Shown in pieces: positions 27,669-48,464 of a DNA stretch of 64,000 nucleotides; within the stretch, counting starts at the first letter, position 1, and every line of letters starts with the position of its first letter. Made by a program: the position numbers and the translations under genes. Source of the DNA: Eriocheir sinensis. Taxonomy: Eukaryota > Arthropoda > Malacostraca > Decapoda > Varunidae. The stretch spans positions 1 to 64,000 of the forward strand of contig NW_026111659.1 in assembly GCF_024679095.1 (NCBI RefSeq), in the 5' to 3' direction. The notes beneath the pieces were generated by a model that did no database searches, was not told the origin of the DNA, and worked only from the letters and a program-made list of their open reading frames with translations.

Positions 27669-28613
27669 CATTCTTTTATTGGTATTTTGTTTATTTATTT
27701 TGTTTCGAATTTACATTATTTTATGTGTATTTTGTTTACATTTTTTTATACGTATTTACTTAATTTTATGTGTATTTTGTATATATATTTTTATAGAAAT
27801 CTACGTTATTTTATGTGTATTCGTATATATATTTTGAAACAAATTTACATTGTTTTATATGTATTTTTGCATGTCTCTTTCAATAGAAGTTTACCTTATT
27901 GTATGTGCATTTTGTATATTTATTTCAATACAAATTTAAATATTTTATGTGTATTTTGGTATATATATTTTTATAAGAAATGCGCTATTTGATGGGAATT
28001 TTGCATCTCTATTTTCATACAAATTTACATTATTTTATTAATATTCGGTGTATTTATTTTGATACGATTTTACATTATTCTATTTGTTTTTTGTATATAT
28101 TTTTTTTATACATATTTACATTATTTAAATGTATCTTGCATATATATTACATACAAATTTATTATCTATTATTTATTTTCATACAAATACACATTCTTTT
28201 CATGATATTTTGTTTATTTTTTTTGTCACGAATTTACATTACTTAATATGTATTTTATATATATATTTTTTACGTATTTACATAATTTCATATTTATTTT
28301 GTATATATATTTCTATAGAAATCTACGTTATTTTATGTGTATACGTATATATATTTTGAAACAAATTTACACTGTTTTATTTGTGTTTTGCGTTTTTTTT
28401 CAATACAAATTTACCTTATTGTATGTGTGCATTTTGTATATTAATTTTTTAATACAAATTTAATTATTCTATGTGTATTTTTGTATATGTATTTAAAAAA
28501 AAAAATATGCTTTATCTTATGGGTATTTTGCATCTTTATTTTCATACAAATTTAAATTATTTTATTGATATTCTGTGTACTTATTTTGATACGATTTTAC
28601 ATTATTCTATGTA
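27669..28613 (+). repeat. 45-bp satellite, T-rich strand on +
   Basis: About 21 units, colinear with 49000-49934 and 53840-54774, including the TTTATTATCTATTATTTATT unit. It ends at the junction TATGTATAACAAAAATAAA (28608-28626). Confidence 0.88.
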
Positions 28614-30182
<1,569 letters not shown>

Positions 30183-30459
30183 GTAAACGTGTATGTTGCA
30201 TATTTTTTCAATACAATTTTACCTTATTATATACGCATTTTGTATATTAATTTTAATACAAATTTAATTATTCCATGTGTATTTTTGTATCTGTATTTTT
30301 ATAAACATATGCTTTATTTTTTGGGTATTTTGCATCTTTATTTTCATACAAATTTACATTATTTTATTGATATTCTGCTCATTCATTCTGATACGAATTG
30401 ACATTATTCTATGTGTATTTTGTATATATTTTTCATACAAATTTACGTTATTTTATGTT
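30183..30459 (+). repeat. 45-bp satellite, T-rich strand on +, first copy of a 367-bp duplication
   Basis: Six units after a conserved junction. It belongs to the left copy of a direct duplication (about 30095-30461) and is cut off after TTATTTTATG, where the next copy begins. Confidence 0.87.
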
Positions 30460-30549
30460 TAAAAATATGTACAAAATACAAATATAATCACGTAATTCGT
30501 ATCAAAATAAATAAACAAAATACCAATAAAATAATATAAATTTGTATGA
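30460..30549 (-). repeat. 45-bp satellite, ~90-bp inverted island
   Basis: Two A-rich units that exist here only because the duplicated 367-bp unit starts inside an A-rich block. They match 30095-30182. Confidence 0.87.
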
Positions 30550-31606
30550 GTAAACGTGTATGTTGCATATTTTTTCAATACAAATTTACCTTATTATATA
30601 CGCATTTTGTATATTAATTTTAATACTAATTTAATTATTCGATGTGTATTTTTGTATCTGTATTTTTATAAACATATGCTTTATTTTTAGGGTATTTTGC
30701 ATCTTTATTTTCATACAAATTTACATTATTTTATTGATATTCTGCTCATTCATTTTGATACGAATTGACATTATTCTATGTGTATTTTGTATATATTTTT
30801 CATACAAATTTACGTTATTTTATGTGTATTTGTTTATATATTTGGACACAAATTTACAATATTTTATGGGTATTTTGTATATACATTTCAAAAGAAATTT
30901 ACCTAGTTTTATGTGTATTTTGTATATCTATTTTCATACAAACTCAAATTATTTCTATGTATTTTTGTATATATTTTAATACAAATTTTAGTTATGTTAT
31001 GTGTATTTTGTAAATTTATTTTCATTCAAATATATATTATTTTATTGGTGTTTTCTTGATTTATATTGATACGAATTTACATTATTTTATATGTACTTTG
31101 TATATATATTTTTATACGCTTTTACATTATTTAATATTTATTTTGAGTATATATTTTTATAGAAATTCATGGTATTTTATGTGTATTTGTATATATATTT
31201 TTATATAAACTTACATTATTTTATGTGTATTTTGAACATATATTTTTTTTACAAATCTACCTTATTTTATATTTATTTTGTATGTGTATTTTGTATATTT
31301 ATATTTATCCAAATACACATTCTTTTATTGGTATTTTGTTTATTTATTTTAATTCGAGTTTACATTATTTTATGTGTATTTTGTATACATTTTTTTATAC
31401 GTATTTACTTAATTTTAAGTGTATTTTGTATATATATTTTTATAGAAATCTACGTTTTTTTATTTGTATTCGTATATATATTTTGAAACAAATTTACATA
31501 TCTCTTTCAATACAAATTTACCTTATTGTATGTGCATTTTGTATATTTATTTCAATGCAAATCTAAATATTTTATGTGTATTTTGGTTTATATATTCTTA
31601 TAAGAT
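30550..31606 (+). repeat. 45-bp satellite, T-rich strand on +
   Basis: Begins with the second copy of the duplicated junction (30550-30568), then runs colinear with 14119-15165 and 51386-52539. It ends at TATAAGATTACGAAAATTT. Confidence 0.88.
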
Positions 31607-32856
31607 TACGAAAATTTGAATAAAAATATATACAAAAAAACAAAAAAATAAATTTCAATTTTTATGAAAATACATATACAAAATACACATATAATTAGTT
31701 AAATTTGTATTTAAATACATGTACAAAATACACATAAGATAATGTAAATTTGTATGAAATTAAAACAAATTCACATAAAATTCGCGTCAAAATAAATAAA
31801 CAAAATATCAATAAAAGAATGTGTATTTGTATGAAAATAGATATACAAAACACACAGAAAATAACCTAAATTTGTATCAAACTATATACAAAAATACACA
31901 AAAATATTTTAAATTTGTATGTAAATAAAAATACAAAATACACATAAAATTTGGTAAATTTGTATTGAAATACATACACAAAATACACATAAAATAATGT
32001 AAATTTGATTGAAAATACATAAACAAATACACTTAAATAAACATAAATTTGTATAAAAAAATATGTACAAAACACAAATAGAATAATGTAAAATCGCATC
32101 AAAATAAATACACAGAATATTAATAAAATAATGTAAATTTGTATGAAAATAATGAAGCAAAATACCCATAAAATAACGCTTTTTTTTTTATAAAAATATA
32201 TATACCAAAATACACATCAAAAAATTAAATTTGTATTAAAATAAATATACAAAAAACACATACAATAAGGTAAATTTGTATTGAAATAGATATGCAAAAT
32301 ACATATAAAACAATGTAAATTTGTTTCAAAATATATATACGAATACACATAAAATAACGTAGATTTCTATAAAAATATATATACAAAATACACATAAAAT
32401 GAAGTAAATACGTATAAAAAAATTTATACAAAAAACACATAAAATAATGTAAATTCGTATCAAAATAAATAAACAAAATACCAATAAAAGAATGTGTATT
32501 TGTATAAATATAAATATAGAAAATACACATAAAATAACGTAAATTTATATAAAACTATATACAAAAATACACAGAAGTAATTGAATTTGTATGAAAATAT
32601 ATACAAAATACACACAAAATAAGGTAAATTTGAATTGAAATATATATACAAAATACATGAAATAAAGTAAATTTGTATCAAAATATTTATACAAATACAC
32701 ATATAATAACGTAAATTTGTATGAAAATATATAAACAAAATACACATTAAATAATGTAAATACGTAAAAAAATATGTACAAAATACACATATAATCATGT
32801 AATTCGTATCAAAATAATTAAACAAAATACCAATAAAATAATATAAATTTGTATGA
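31607..32856 (-). repeat. 45-bp satellite, A-rich strand on +
   Basis: Starts like 15166 and 52540 but continues for 1.25 kb instead of reversing after ~210 bp. At about 31780 it joins the unit order seen at 29100 onward. It ends at a conserved junction. Confidence 0.87.
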
Positions 32857-34446
32857 GTAAACGTGTATGTTGCATATTTTTTTAATACAAATTTACCTTA
32901 TTATATACGCATTTTGTATATTAATTTTAATACAAATTTAATTATTCTATGTGTATTTTTGTATCTTTATTTGTATATATATTTTTATACGCTTTTACAT
33001 TATTTAATATTTATTTTGAATATATATTTTTATACAAATTCATGGTATTTTATGTGTATTTGTATATATATTTTTATATAAATTTACATTATTTTATGTG
33101 TATTTTGTACATATATTTCATTACAAATCTACCTTATTTTATGTTTATTTTGTATGTGTATTTTGTATATTTATATTTATCCAAATACACATTCTTTTAT
33201 TGGTATTTTGTTTATTTATTTTAATTCGAATTTACATTATTTTATGTGTATTTTGTTTACATTTTTTTATACGTATTTACTTAATTTTATGTGTATTTTG
33301 TATATATATTTTTATAGAAATCTACGTTTTTTTATTTGTATTCGTATATATATTTTGAAACAAATTTACATTGTTTTATATGTATTTTTGCATATCTCTT
33401 TCAATACAAATTTACCTTATTGTATGTGCATTTTGTATTAATATTCGGTGTATTTATTTTGATACGATTTCACATTATTCTATTTGTTTTTTGTATATAT
33501 TTTTTTTATACATATTTACATTATTTAATGTGTATCTTGTATATATATTTCATACAAATTTTTATCTATTATTTATTTTCATACAAATACACATTCTGTT
33601 CATGATATTTTGTTTATTTATTTTGACACGAATTTACCTAGATATGTATTTTGTATATATATTTTTATACGTATTTACATAATTTCATGTGTATTTTGTA
33701 TATATATTTGTATAGAAATCTACGTTATTTTATGTGTATTCGTATATATATTTTGAAACAAATTTACTTTGTTTTATATGTATTTTTGAATATCTCTTTC
33801 AATACATATTTACCTGCATTTTGTATATTTATTTCAATACAAATTTAAATATTTTATGAGTATTTTCGTATATATATTTTTTAAAAAAATGCGCTATTTT
33901 ATGGGAATTTTGCATCTTTCTTTTCATACAAATTTACATTATTTTATTGATATTCTGTGTATTTATATTGATAGGATTTTACATTATTCTATTTCTTTTT
34001 TGTATATATTTTTTTATACACATTTACATTATTTAATGTGTATCTTGCATATATATTTTATACAAATTTACGTTATTTTATGTGTATTTGTTTATATATT
34101 TTCATTCAAATTTACATTATTCTATGTGTATTTTGTATATGTATTTCAATACAAATTTACCTAATTTTATGTGTATTTTGTATATTTCTTTTCATACAAA
34201 TTTTAAATATTTTTGTGTATTTTTGTATAAAGTTTTATACAAATTTAAGTTATTTTATGTACGCTTTTACTTTATTTAATATGTGTTTTGTATATATATT
34301 TTTATGCAAATTTACTTTATTTTATGTGCATTTTTGTACATATATTTTTTTAGAAATTTGCGTTAATTTATGTGTATTTGTATATGTTTTCTCATACAAA
34401 TTTACATTATTTTATTGCTATTTTGTTTATTTATTTTGATACGAAT
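32857..34446 (+). repeat. 45-bp satellite, T-rich strand on +
   Basis: About 35 units. The beginning matches other blocks that follow the conserved junction but jumps to a later part of the unit order near 32965, implying an internal deletion. The right part matches 20090-21086. Confidence 0.87.
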
Positions 34447-35213
34447 GAAAATAGATATACAAAATATACATAAAATAAACTAAATTTGTATTGAAATATA
34501 TATACAAAATACATAAAATAATGTAAATTTGTATCAAAATATTTTAACAGATGCGCATAAAATAACGTAAATTTGTTTTAAAATATACAAATACACATTA
34601 AATAATGTAAATATGTATAAAAAAATATATACAAAACACAAATAGAATAATGCAAAATCGTATCAAAATAAATACACAGAATATTAATTAAACAATGTAA
34701 ATTTGTATGAAAATAAAGATGCAAAATACCCATTTAATAACGCATTTTTTATAAAAATATATATACCAAAATACACATGAAAAAATTAATTTGTGTTAAA
34801 ATAAATATACAAAATACACATACAATAAGGTAAATCTGTATTGAAATAGATATGCAAAATACATATAAAACAATGTAAATTTGTTTCAAAATATATATAC
34901 GAATACTCATAAAATAACGTAGATTTGTATAAAAATATATATACAAAATACACATAAAATGAAGTAAATACGTGTAAGAAAATGTATACAAAATACACAT
35001 AAAATAATGTAAATTCTTATCAAAATAAATAAACAAAATACAAATAAAATAATTTGTATTTTTATAAATATAAATATACAAAATACACATAAAATAACGT
35101 AAATTTGTATAAAACTATACAAAAATACACAGAAGTAATTAAATTCGTATGAAAATAGATATACAAAATACAGATAAAATAACCTAAATTTGAATTGAAA
35201 TGTATACAAAATA
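34447..35213 (-). repeat. 45-bp satellite, A-rich strand on +
   Basis: Colinear with 16948-17717 between the same two junction types. Confidence 0.88.
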
Positions 35214-35843
35214 CAATATTTTATGTATATTTGTATTTAGGTTATTTATGTGTATTTTGTATATATATTTTCATCCAGAATTACATTATTTTATTGGTAT
35301 TTTCTTAATTTAATTCGATACGAATTTAGATTATTTCATAGGTATTTTCTATACATATTTTTATACTCATTTACATTATCTAATGTGTGTTTTGTATATA
35401 TATTTTTATGCAAATTTATTTTATGCTCATTTTGTACATTTTTATAGAAATTTGCGTTATTTTATGTATATTGTTTTATATAAATTTACGTTATTTTATG
35501 TGCATTTTGTATATTTATATTTATACAAATACACATTCTTTTATTGGTATATTGTTTATTTACATTTATACGAATTTACATTATTTTATGTGAATTTTGT
35601 ATACATTTTTTTATACGTATTTACTTAATGTTATATGTATTATGTATATGTATTTTTAAAGAAATCTACGTTATTTTATGTGTATTCGTATATATATTTT
35701 GAAACAAATTTACATTATTTTATATGTATTTTGCATATCTATTTCAATACAAATTTACCTTATTGTATGTGCATTTTGTATATTTATTTTAATACAAATT
35801 GAAATATTTTATGTGTATTTTGGTATCAATAATTTTATAAAAA
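35214..35843 (+). repeat. 45-bp satellite, T-rich strand on +
   Basis: Colinear with 17718-18352, with small deletions. Confidence 0.88.
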
Positions 35844-36623
35844 AACGTAAATTTGTATAAAAAAATATGTACAAAACTCAAACAGAATAATGTAAAATTG
35901 TATCAAAATAAATACACAGAATATTAATAAAATAATGTAAATTTGTATGAAAATAAAGAAGCAAAATACCCATAAAATAACGCATTTTTTTTATTTATAA
36001 AAATATATATACCAGAATACACATCAAAAAATTAAATTTGTATTAAAATAAATATACAAAAAACACATACAATAAGGTAAATTTGTATTGGAATAGATAT
36101 GCAAAATACATATAAAACAATGTAAATTTGTTTCAAAATATATATACGAATACACATAAAATATCGTAGATTTCTATAAAAATATATATATATACAAAAT
36201 ACACATAAAATAATGTAAATTCGTACCAAAATAAATAAACAAAATACCAATAAAAGAATGCGTATTTGTATAAATATAAATATACAAAATACACATAAAA
36301 TAACGTAAATTTATATAAAATTATATACAAAAATACACATAAGTAATTAAATTTGTATGAAAATATATACAAAATATACACGATATAAGCTAAATTTGAA
36401 TTGAAATATATATACAAAATACATGAAATAAAGTAAATTTGTATCAAAATATTTATACAAATACACATATAATAACGTAAATTTGTATGAAAATATATAA
36501 ACAAAATACACATTAAATAATGTAAATACGTGTAAAAAAATATGTACAAAATACACATATAATCATGTAATTCATATCAAAATAAATAAACAAAATACCA
36601 ATAAAATAATATAAATTTGTATG
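35844..36623 (-). repeat. 45-bp satellite, A-rich strand on +
   Basis: Colinear with 18353-18977 and then with the end of 28614-30182. About two units are missing near 36190 relative to 18700. It ends at a conserved junction. Confidence 0.87.
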
Positions 36624-36782
36624 AGTAAACGTGTATGTTGCATATTTTTTCAATACAAATTTACCTTATTATATACGCATTTTGTATATTAATTTTAATA
36701 CAAATTTAATTATTCGATGTGTATTTTTGTATCTGTATTTTTATAAACATATGCTTTATTTTTTGGGTATTTTGCACCTTAT
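36624..36782 (+). repeat. 45-bp satellite, T-rich strand on +, short block
   Basis: Three and a half units after the conserved junction, cut at TTTTGCACCTTATATACC, where orientation reverses. Confidence 0.85.
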
Positions 36783-38356
36783 ATACCAAATATATACCAA
36801 AATACACATAAAATATTTAAATTTGTATTGAAATAAATTTACAAAATGCATATACAGTAAGGTAAATTTGTATTAAAAAAGATATTCAAAAATATATATA
36901 AAACAATGTAAATTTGTTACAAAATATATATACGAATACACATAAAATAAAGTAGATTTCTATAGAAATATATATACAAAATACATATGAAATTATGTAA
37001 ATACGTATAAAAATATATATACAAAATACATATCAAATAATGTAAATTCGTGTCAAAATAAATAAACAAAATATCATGTAAAGAATGTGTATTTGTATAA
37101 AAATAGATAATAGATGATAAATTTGTATAAAATATATATGCAAGATACACATTAAATAATGTAAATATGTATACAAAAAATATATACAAAAAACAAAGAG
37201 AATAATGTAAAATCGTATCAAAATAAATACACAGAATATTAATAAAATAATGTAAATTTGTATGAAAATAAAGAAGCAAAATTCCAATAAAATAGCGCAT
37301 TTTTATTAAAAATATACATACCAAAATACACATAAAATATTTAAATTTGTATTGAAATGAATATACAAAATGCACCTACAATAAGGTAAATTTGTATTGA
37401 AAGAGATATGCAAAAATACATATAAGACAATGTAAATTTGTTTCAAAATATATATACGAATACAAATAAAAAAACGTAGATTTCTATAAAAATATATATT
37501 CAAAATACACATAATATTAAGTAAATACGTATAAAACAATATATACAAAATACACATAAAATAATGTAAATTCGATTTAAAATAAATAAAAAAAATACCA
37601 ATAAAAGAATGTGTATTTGGATAAATATAAATATACAAAATACATATACAAAATAAACATAAAATAAGGTAGATTTGTAATAAAAAATATGTACAAAATA
37701 CACATAATATAATGTAAATTTATATGAAAATATATATACAAATACATATAAAATACCATGAATTTGTATAAAAATATATATTCAAAATAAATATTAAATA
37801 ATGGAAAAGCGTATAAAAATATATATACAAAGTACATATAAAATACTGTAAATTCGTATCAATATAAATCAACAAAACACCAATAAAATAATATATATAT
37901 GAATGAAAATAAATTTACAAAATACACATAACATAACTAAAATTTGTATCAAAATATATACAAAAATACATAGAAATAATTTGAGTTTGTATGAAAATAG
38001 ATATACAAAATACACGTAAAACTAGGTAAATTTCTTTTGAAATGTATATACAAAATAGCCATAAAATATTGTAAATTTGTGTCAAAATATATAAAAAAAT
38101 ACACATAAAATAACGTAAATTTGTATGAAAAATATATACAAAATACACAGAGAATAATGTCAATTCGTATCAAAATGAATGAGCAGAATATCAATAAAAT
38201 AATGTAAATTTTTATGAAAATAAAGATGCAAAATACCCAAAAAATAAAGCATATGTTTATAAAAATACACATAAAATACACATCGAATAATTAAATTTGT
38301 ATTAAAATTAATATACAAAATGCGTATATAATAAGGTAAATTTGTATTGAAAAAAT
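36783..38356 (-). repeat. 45-bp satellite, A-rich strand on +
   Basis: About 35 units. Its last ~500 bp are the reverse complement of the blocks starting at 14119, 30550 and 51386. It carries the marker GATAATAGATGATAAATTTG near 37106. Confidence 0.88.
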
Positions 38357-39404
38357 ATGCAACATACACGTTTACTCATACAAATTTATATTATTTTATT
38401 GGAATTTTGTTTATTTATTTTGATACGAATTACATGATTATATGTGTATTTTGTACACATTTTTTTATACGTATTTACATTATTTAATGTGTATTCTGTT
38501 TATATATTTTCATACAAATTTACGTTATTATATGTGTATTTGTATAAATATTTTGATACAAATTTACTTTATTTCATGTATTTTGTATATATATTTCAAT
38601 TCAAATTTAGCTTATTTTGTGTGTATTTTGTATATATTTTCATACAAATTTAATTACTTCTGTGTATTTATGTATATAGTTTTATATAAATTTACATTAT
38701 TTTATGTGATTTTGTATATTTATATTTATACAAATACACATTCTTTTATTGGTATTTTGTTTATTCATTTTGATACGAATTTACATTATTTTATGTGTAT
38801 TTTGTATACATTTTTTTATACGTATTTACTTCATTTTATGTGTATTTTGTATATATATATATATATTTATAGAAATCTACGTGATTTTATGTGTATTCGT
38901 ATACATATTTTGAAACAAATTTACATTGCTTTATATGTATTTTGCGTATCTATTTCAATACAAATTTACCTTATTGTATGTGTTTTTTATATATTTATCA
39001 TAATACAAATCTCATTTTTTTATGTGTATTTTGGTATATATATTTTTATAAAAAAATAAATGCGTTATTTTATGGGTATTTTGCCTCTTTATTTTCATAC
39101 AAATTTACAATATTTTATTAATATTCTGTGTATTTATTTTGATACGATTTTACATTATTCTATTTGTGTTTTGTATATATTTTTTTATCCAAATTTACGT
39201 TATTTTAAGTGTATTTGTTTATGTATTTTCATTCAAATTTACATTATTTTATGTGTATTTTGTATATGTATTTCCATACAAATTTACCTAATTTTATGTG
39301 TATTTTGTATATTTATTTTCATACAAATTTAAAATATTTTTGTGTATTTTTGTATATAGTTTGATACAGATTTAGGTTATTTTATGTGTATTTTGAATAT
39401 CTAT
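38357..39404 (+). repeat. 45-bp satellite, T-rich strand on +
   Basis: Begins with the conserved junction in reverse-complement form. Unit order matches 60184-61190. It ends at GAATATCTATTAAATATATA. Confidence 0.88.
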
Positions 39405-43138
<3,734 letters not shown>

Positions 43139-44637
43139 TAATATAATATATTTTTATACATATTTAAAATATTTAATGTATATTTTGTATATATATTTTA
43201 TCCAAATTTACGTTATTTTATATGTATTTGTTTATATATTTTCATACAAATTTACATTATTTTATGTGAGTTTTGTATATGTATTTCAATACAAATTTGC
43301 CTAACTTTATGGGAATTTTGCATATCTATTTTCAAACAAATTTAAATTATTTTTGTGTATTTTTGTATATATTTTTATACAAATTTTAGTTATTTTATTT
43401 GTTTTTTGTATATATATATTTTCCTACAAATATACATTCTTTTATTGGAATTTTGTGTATTTAATTTTTACAATTTACATTATTTTATGTGTATTTTGTA
43501 TATATTTTTATACGTATTTAAATTATTTTATGTGTATTTTATATATACATTTTCATAAAAATTTACGTTATTTTATTGTGTATTCGTGTATATTTTGAAA
43601 CAAATTTTATACAAATTCATGTTATTTTATGTGTATTTGTATATACATTTTCATACAAATTTATATTATTTTATGTGTATACTTACATATATTTTATTAC
43701 AAATTTACCTTATTTTATGTTTATTTTGTATATTTATTTCATTTAATATAATCAAATTTAAATTTATTGTATATGCATTTTGTATATTAATTTTAATACA
43801 AATTTAATTATTCTATGTGTATTTTTCTATATGTATTTTTAAAAAAATATGCTTTATTTTATGGGTATTTTGCATCTTTATTTTCATACAAATTTACGTT
43901 ATTTTATTGATATTCTGCTCATTCATTTTGATACGATTTGACATTATTCTATGTATATTTTGTTTATATTTTTCATACAAATTTACGTTATTTTATGTGT
44001 ATTTGTTTATATATTTTGACACAAATTTACAATATTTTATGGGTATTTTGTATATATATTTCAAAAGAAATTTACCTAGTTTTATGTGTATTTTGAATAT
44101 CTATTTTCATTCAAACTCAAATTATTTGTATATATTTTTGTATATATTTCAATACAATTTTTAGTTAGGTTATGTATATTTTGTAAATCTATTTTCATTC
44201 AAATATATATTATTTTATTGGTATTTTGTTGATTTATATTGATACGAGTTTACATATTTTATATGTACTTTGTATATATATTTTTATACGCATTTACATT
44301 ATTTAATATTTATTTTGAGTATATAATTTTATACAAATTCATGGTATCTTATGTGTATTTGTATATATATTTTCATATAAATTTACATTATTTTATGTGT
44401 ATTTTGTACATATATTTCATTACAAATTTACCTTATTTTATGTTTATTTTGGAAGTGTATTTTGTACATTTATATTTATACAAATACACATTCTTTTATT
44501 GGTATTTTGTTTATTTATTTTGTTTCGAATTTACATTATTTTATGTGTATTTTGTATATATATTTTTATAGAAATCTACGTTATTTTATGTGTATTCGTA
44601 TATATATTTTGAAACAAATTTACATTGTTTTATATGT
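43139..44637 (+). repeat. 45-bp satellite, T-rich strand on +
   Basis: Colinear with 8639-9240 at its left. It then switches near 43745 (AATATAATCAAATTTAAA) to the order seen at 53110-54000. It ends at TTATATGTACAATAAGG. Confidence 0.88.
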
Positions 44638-47600
44638 ACAATAAGGTAGATTTGTATTGAAATAGATATGCAAAATACATATAAAGCGATGTAAATTTGT
44701 TTCAAAATATGTATACGAATACACATAAAATAACGTAGATTTCTATAAAAATATATATACAAAATACACATAAAATGAAGTAAATACGTATAAAAAATGT
44801 ATACAAAATACACATAAAATAATGTAAACTCGTATCAAAATAAATAAACAAAAAACCAATAAAAGAATGTGTATTTGTATAAATATAAGTATACAAAATA
44901 CACATAAAATAACGTAAATTTATATAAAACTATATACAAAAATACACAGAAGTAATTAAATTTGTATGAAAATATATACAAAACACACACAAAATAAGCT
45001 AAATTTGAATTTAAATATATATACAAAATACATGAAATAAAGTAAATTGGTATCAAAATATTTATACAAATACACATATAATAACGTAAATTTGTATGAA
45101 AATATATAAACAAAATACACATTAAATAATGTAAATACGTATAAAAAAATGTGTACAAAATACACATATAATCATGTAATTCGTATCAAAATAAATAAAC
45201 AAAATACCAATAAAATTATATAAATTTGTATGAGTAAACGTGTATAAATATAAATGTACAAAATACACATACAAAATAAACATGAAATAAGGTAAATTTG
45301 TAATGAAATATATGTACAAAATACACATAAAATAATGTAAATTTATATGAAAATATATATACAAATACACATAAAATACCATGAATTTGTATAAAATTAT
45401 ATATTCAAAATAAATATTAAATAATGTAAATGCGTATAAAAATATATATAAAAAGTACATATAAAATAATGTAAATTCGTATCAATATAAATCAACAAAA
45501 TACCAATAAAATAATATATATTTGAATGAAAATAGATTTACAAAATACACATAACATAAGTAAAATTTGTATTGAAATATATACAAAAATACATACAAAT
45601 AATTTGAGTTTGTATGAAAATAGATATTCAAAATACACATAAAACTAGGTAAATTTCTTTTGAAATATATATACAAAGTACCTATAAAATATTGTAAATT
45701 TGTGTCAAAATATATAAACAAATACACATAAAATAACGTAAATTTGTATGAAAAATATTTACAAAATACACATAGAATAATGTCAAATCGTATCAAAATG
45801 AATGAGCAGAATATCAATAAAATAACGTAAATTTGTATAAAAATAAAGATGCAAAATACCCATAAAATAAAGCATATTTTTATAAAAATACATATACAAA
45901 AATACACATAGAATAATTAAATTTGTATTAAAATTAATATACAAAATGCAAATACAATAAGGTAAATTTGTATTGAAAATATATGCAAAATACACATAGA
46001 GGTGTAAATTTGTTTAAAAATCTATATACGAATACACATAATATAACGTAGATTTCTATAGAAATATATATACAAAATACACATGAAATGATGTAAATAC
46101 GTATAAAAATATATACAAAATACACATTAAATAATTTAAATTCTCGTCAAAATAAATAAACAAAATATCAATAGAAGAATGTGTATTTGTATGAAAATAG
46201 ATATACAAAATACTCATAAATTAACCTAAGTTTTTATAAAACTATATACAAAAATACACAAAAATAATTTAAATTTGTATGAAAATAAATATACAAGATA
46301 CACATAAAATTAGGTAAATTTGTATTGAAATACATATACAAAATACACATAAAATAATGGAAGTTTGAATAAAAATATATAAACATATACACTTAAAATA
46401 ACGTAAATTTGTATCAAATATATAACAAAATAGTAATTAAATAATGTAAATATGTATAAAAAAAATATATACAAAACACAAATAGAATAATGTAAAATCG
46501 TATCAAAATAAATACACAGAATATTAATAAAATAATGTAAATTTGTATGAAAATAAAGATGCAAAATAGCCATAAAATAACGCATTTTTTATAAAAAATA
46601 TATATACCAAAATACACATAAAATATTAAAATTTGTATTAAAAGAAATATAAAACAATGTAAATTTGTTTCAAAATATATATACGAATACACATAAAATA
46701 ACGTTGATTTCTCTAAAAATATATACAAAATACACATAAAATGAAGTAAATACGTATAAAAAAATGAATACAAAATACACATAAAAATCGTATCAAAATA
46801 AATAAACAAAATACCAGTAAAAGAATGTGTATTTGTATAAATATAAATATACAAAATACACATAAAATATCGTAAATTTGTATAAAACTATATACAAAAA
46901 TATACAAAAGTTATTAAATTTGTATGAAAATATATATACAAAATACTGCTAAAATAAGCTAAATTTGAATTGAAATGTACATACAAAATACATAAAATAA
47001 TGTAAATCTGTTGCAAAATATTTATACAAATACATATAATAACGTAGATTTGTTTAAAAATATATAAACAAAATACACATTTAATAATGTAAATACGTAT
47101 AAAAAATATGTACAAAATACACATATAATCATGTAATTCGTATCAAAATAAATAAACAAAATAGCAATAAAATAATGTAAATTTGTATGAGAAAACATAT
47201 ACAAATAACGCAAATTTGTATAAAAATATATGTACAAAAATGCACATAAAATAAAGTAAATTAGCATAAAAATATATATACAAAACACTCACTAAATAAT
47301 GTAAATGCGTACATAAAATAACCTAAATTTGTATAAAACTATATACAAAAATACACAAAAATATTTTAAAATTGTTTGAAAAGAAATATACAAAATACAC
47401 ATAAAATTAGGTAAATTTGTATTGAAATACATATACAAAATACACATCAAATAATGTAAATTTGAATAAAAATATATAAACAAATACACTTAAAATAACG
47501 TAAATTTGTATAAAATATAAATGCAAGATACACATTAAATAATGTAAATGTGTATAAAAAAATATATACAAAAAACAAATAGAATAATGTAAAATCGTAT

Positions 47601-48464
47601 CAAAATAAATACAAAGAATATCAATAAAATAATGTAAATTTGTATGAAAATAAAGATACAAAATTCCCAAATATTATAGCATTTTTTATAAAAATATATA
47701 TACCAAAATACACATAAAATATTTAAATTTGTGTTGAAATAAATATACAAAATGCATATACAGTAAGGTAAATTTGTATTGAAAGAGATATTCAAAAATA
47801 CATATAAAACAAATAAATTTGTTTCAAAATATATATACGAATACACATAAAATAAAGTAGATTTCTATAGAAATATATATACAAAATACATATGAAATTA
47901 TGTAAATACGTATAAAAATATATATACAAAATACATATCAAATAATGTAAATTCGTGTCAAAATAAATAAACAAAATATCATGAAAAGAATGTGTATTTG
48001 TATGAAAATAGATAATAGATAATAAATTTGTATAAAATATATATGGAAGATACACATTAAATAATGTAAAAATGTATAAAAAAGTATATACAAAAAACAA
48101 ATAGAATAATGTAAAATCGTATCAAAATAAATACACCGAATATTAATAAAATAATGTAAATTTGTATAAAAATAAAGATGCAAAATTCCCATAAAATAGC
48201 GCATTTCTTATAAAAATATATATACCAAAATACACATAAAATATTTAAATTTGTATTGAAATAAATATACAAAATGCACATACAATAAGGTAAATTTGTA
48301 TTGAAAGAGATATGCAAAAATACATATAAAACAATGTAAATTTGTTTCAAAATATATATACGAATACAAAAAAAAAACCGTAGGATTCTATAAAAATATA
48401 TATACAAAATACTCATAAATTCAGTAAATACGTATAAAAATAGATATACAAAATACAAATTGGC
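44638..48464 (-). repeat. 45-bp satellite, A-rich strand on +
   Basis: About 85 units. A broken copy of the conserved junction word (GTAAACGTGTAT) sits at 45234-45245 but orientation does not change there. The marker GATAATAGATAATAAATTTG is near 48010. Confidence 0.88.
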
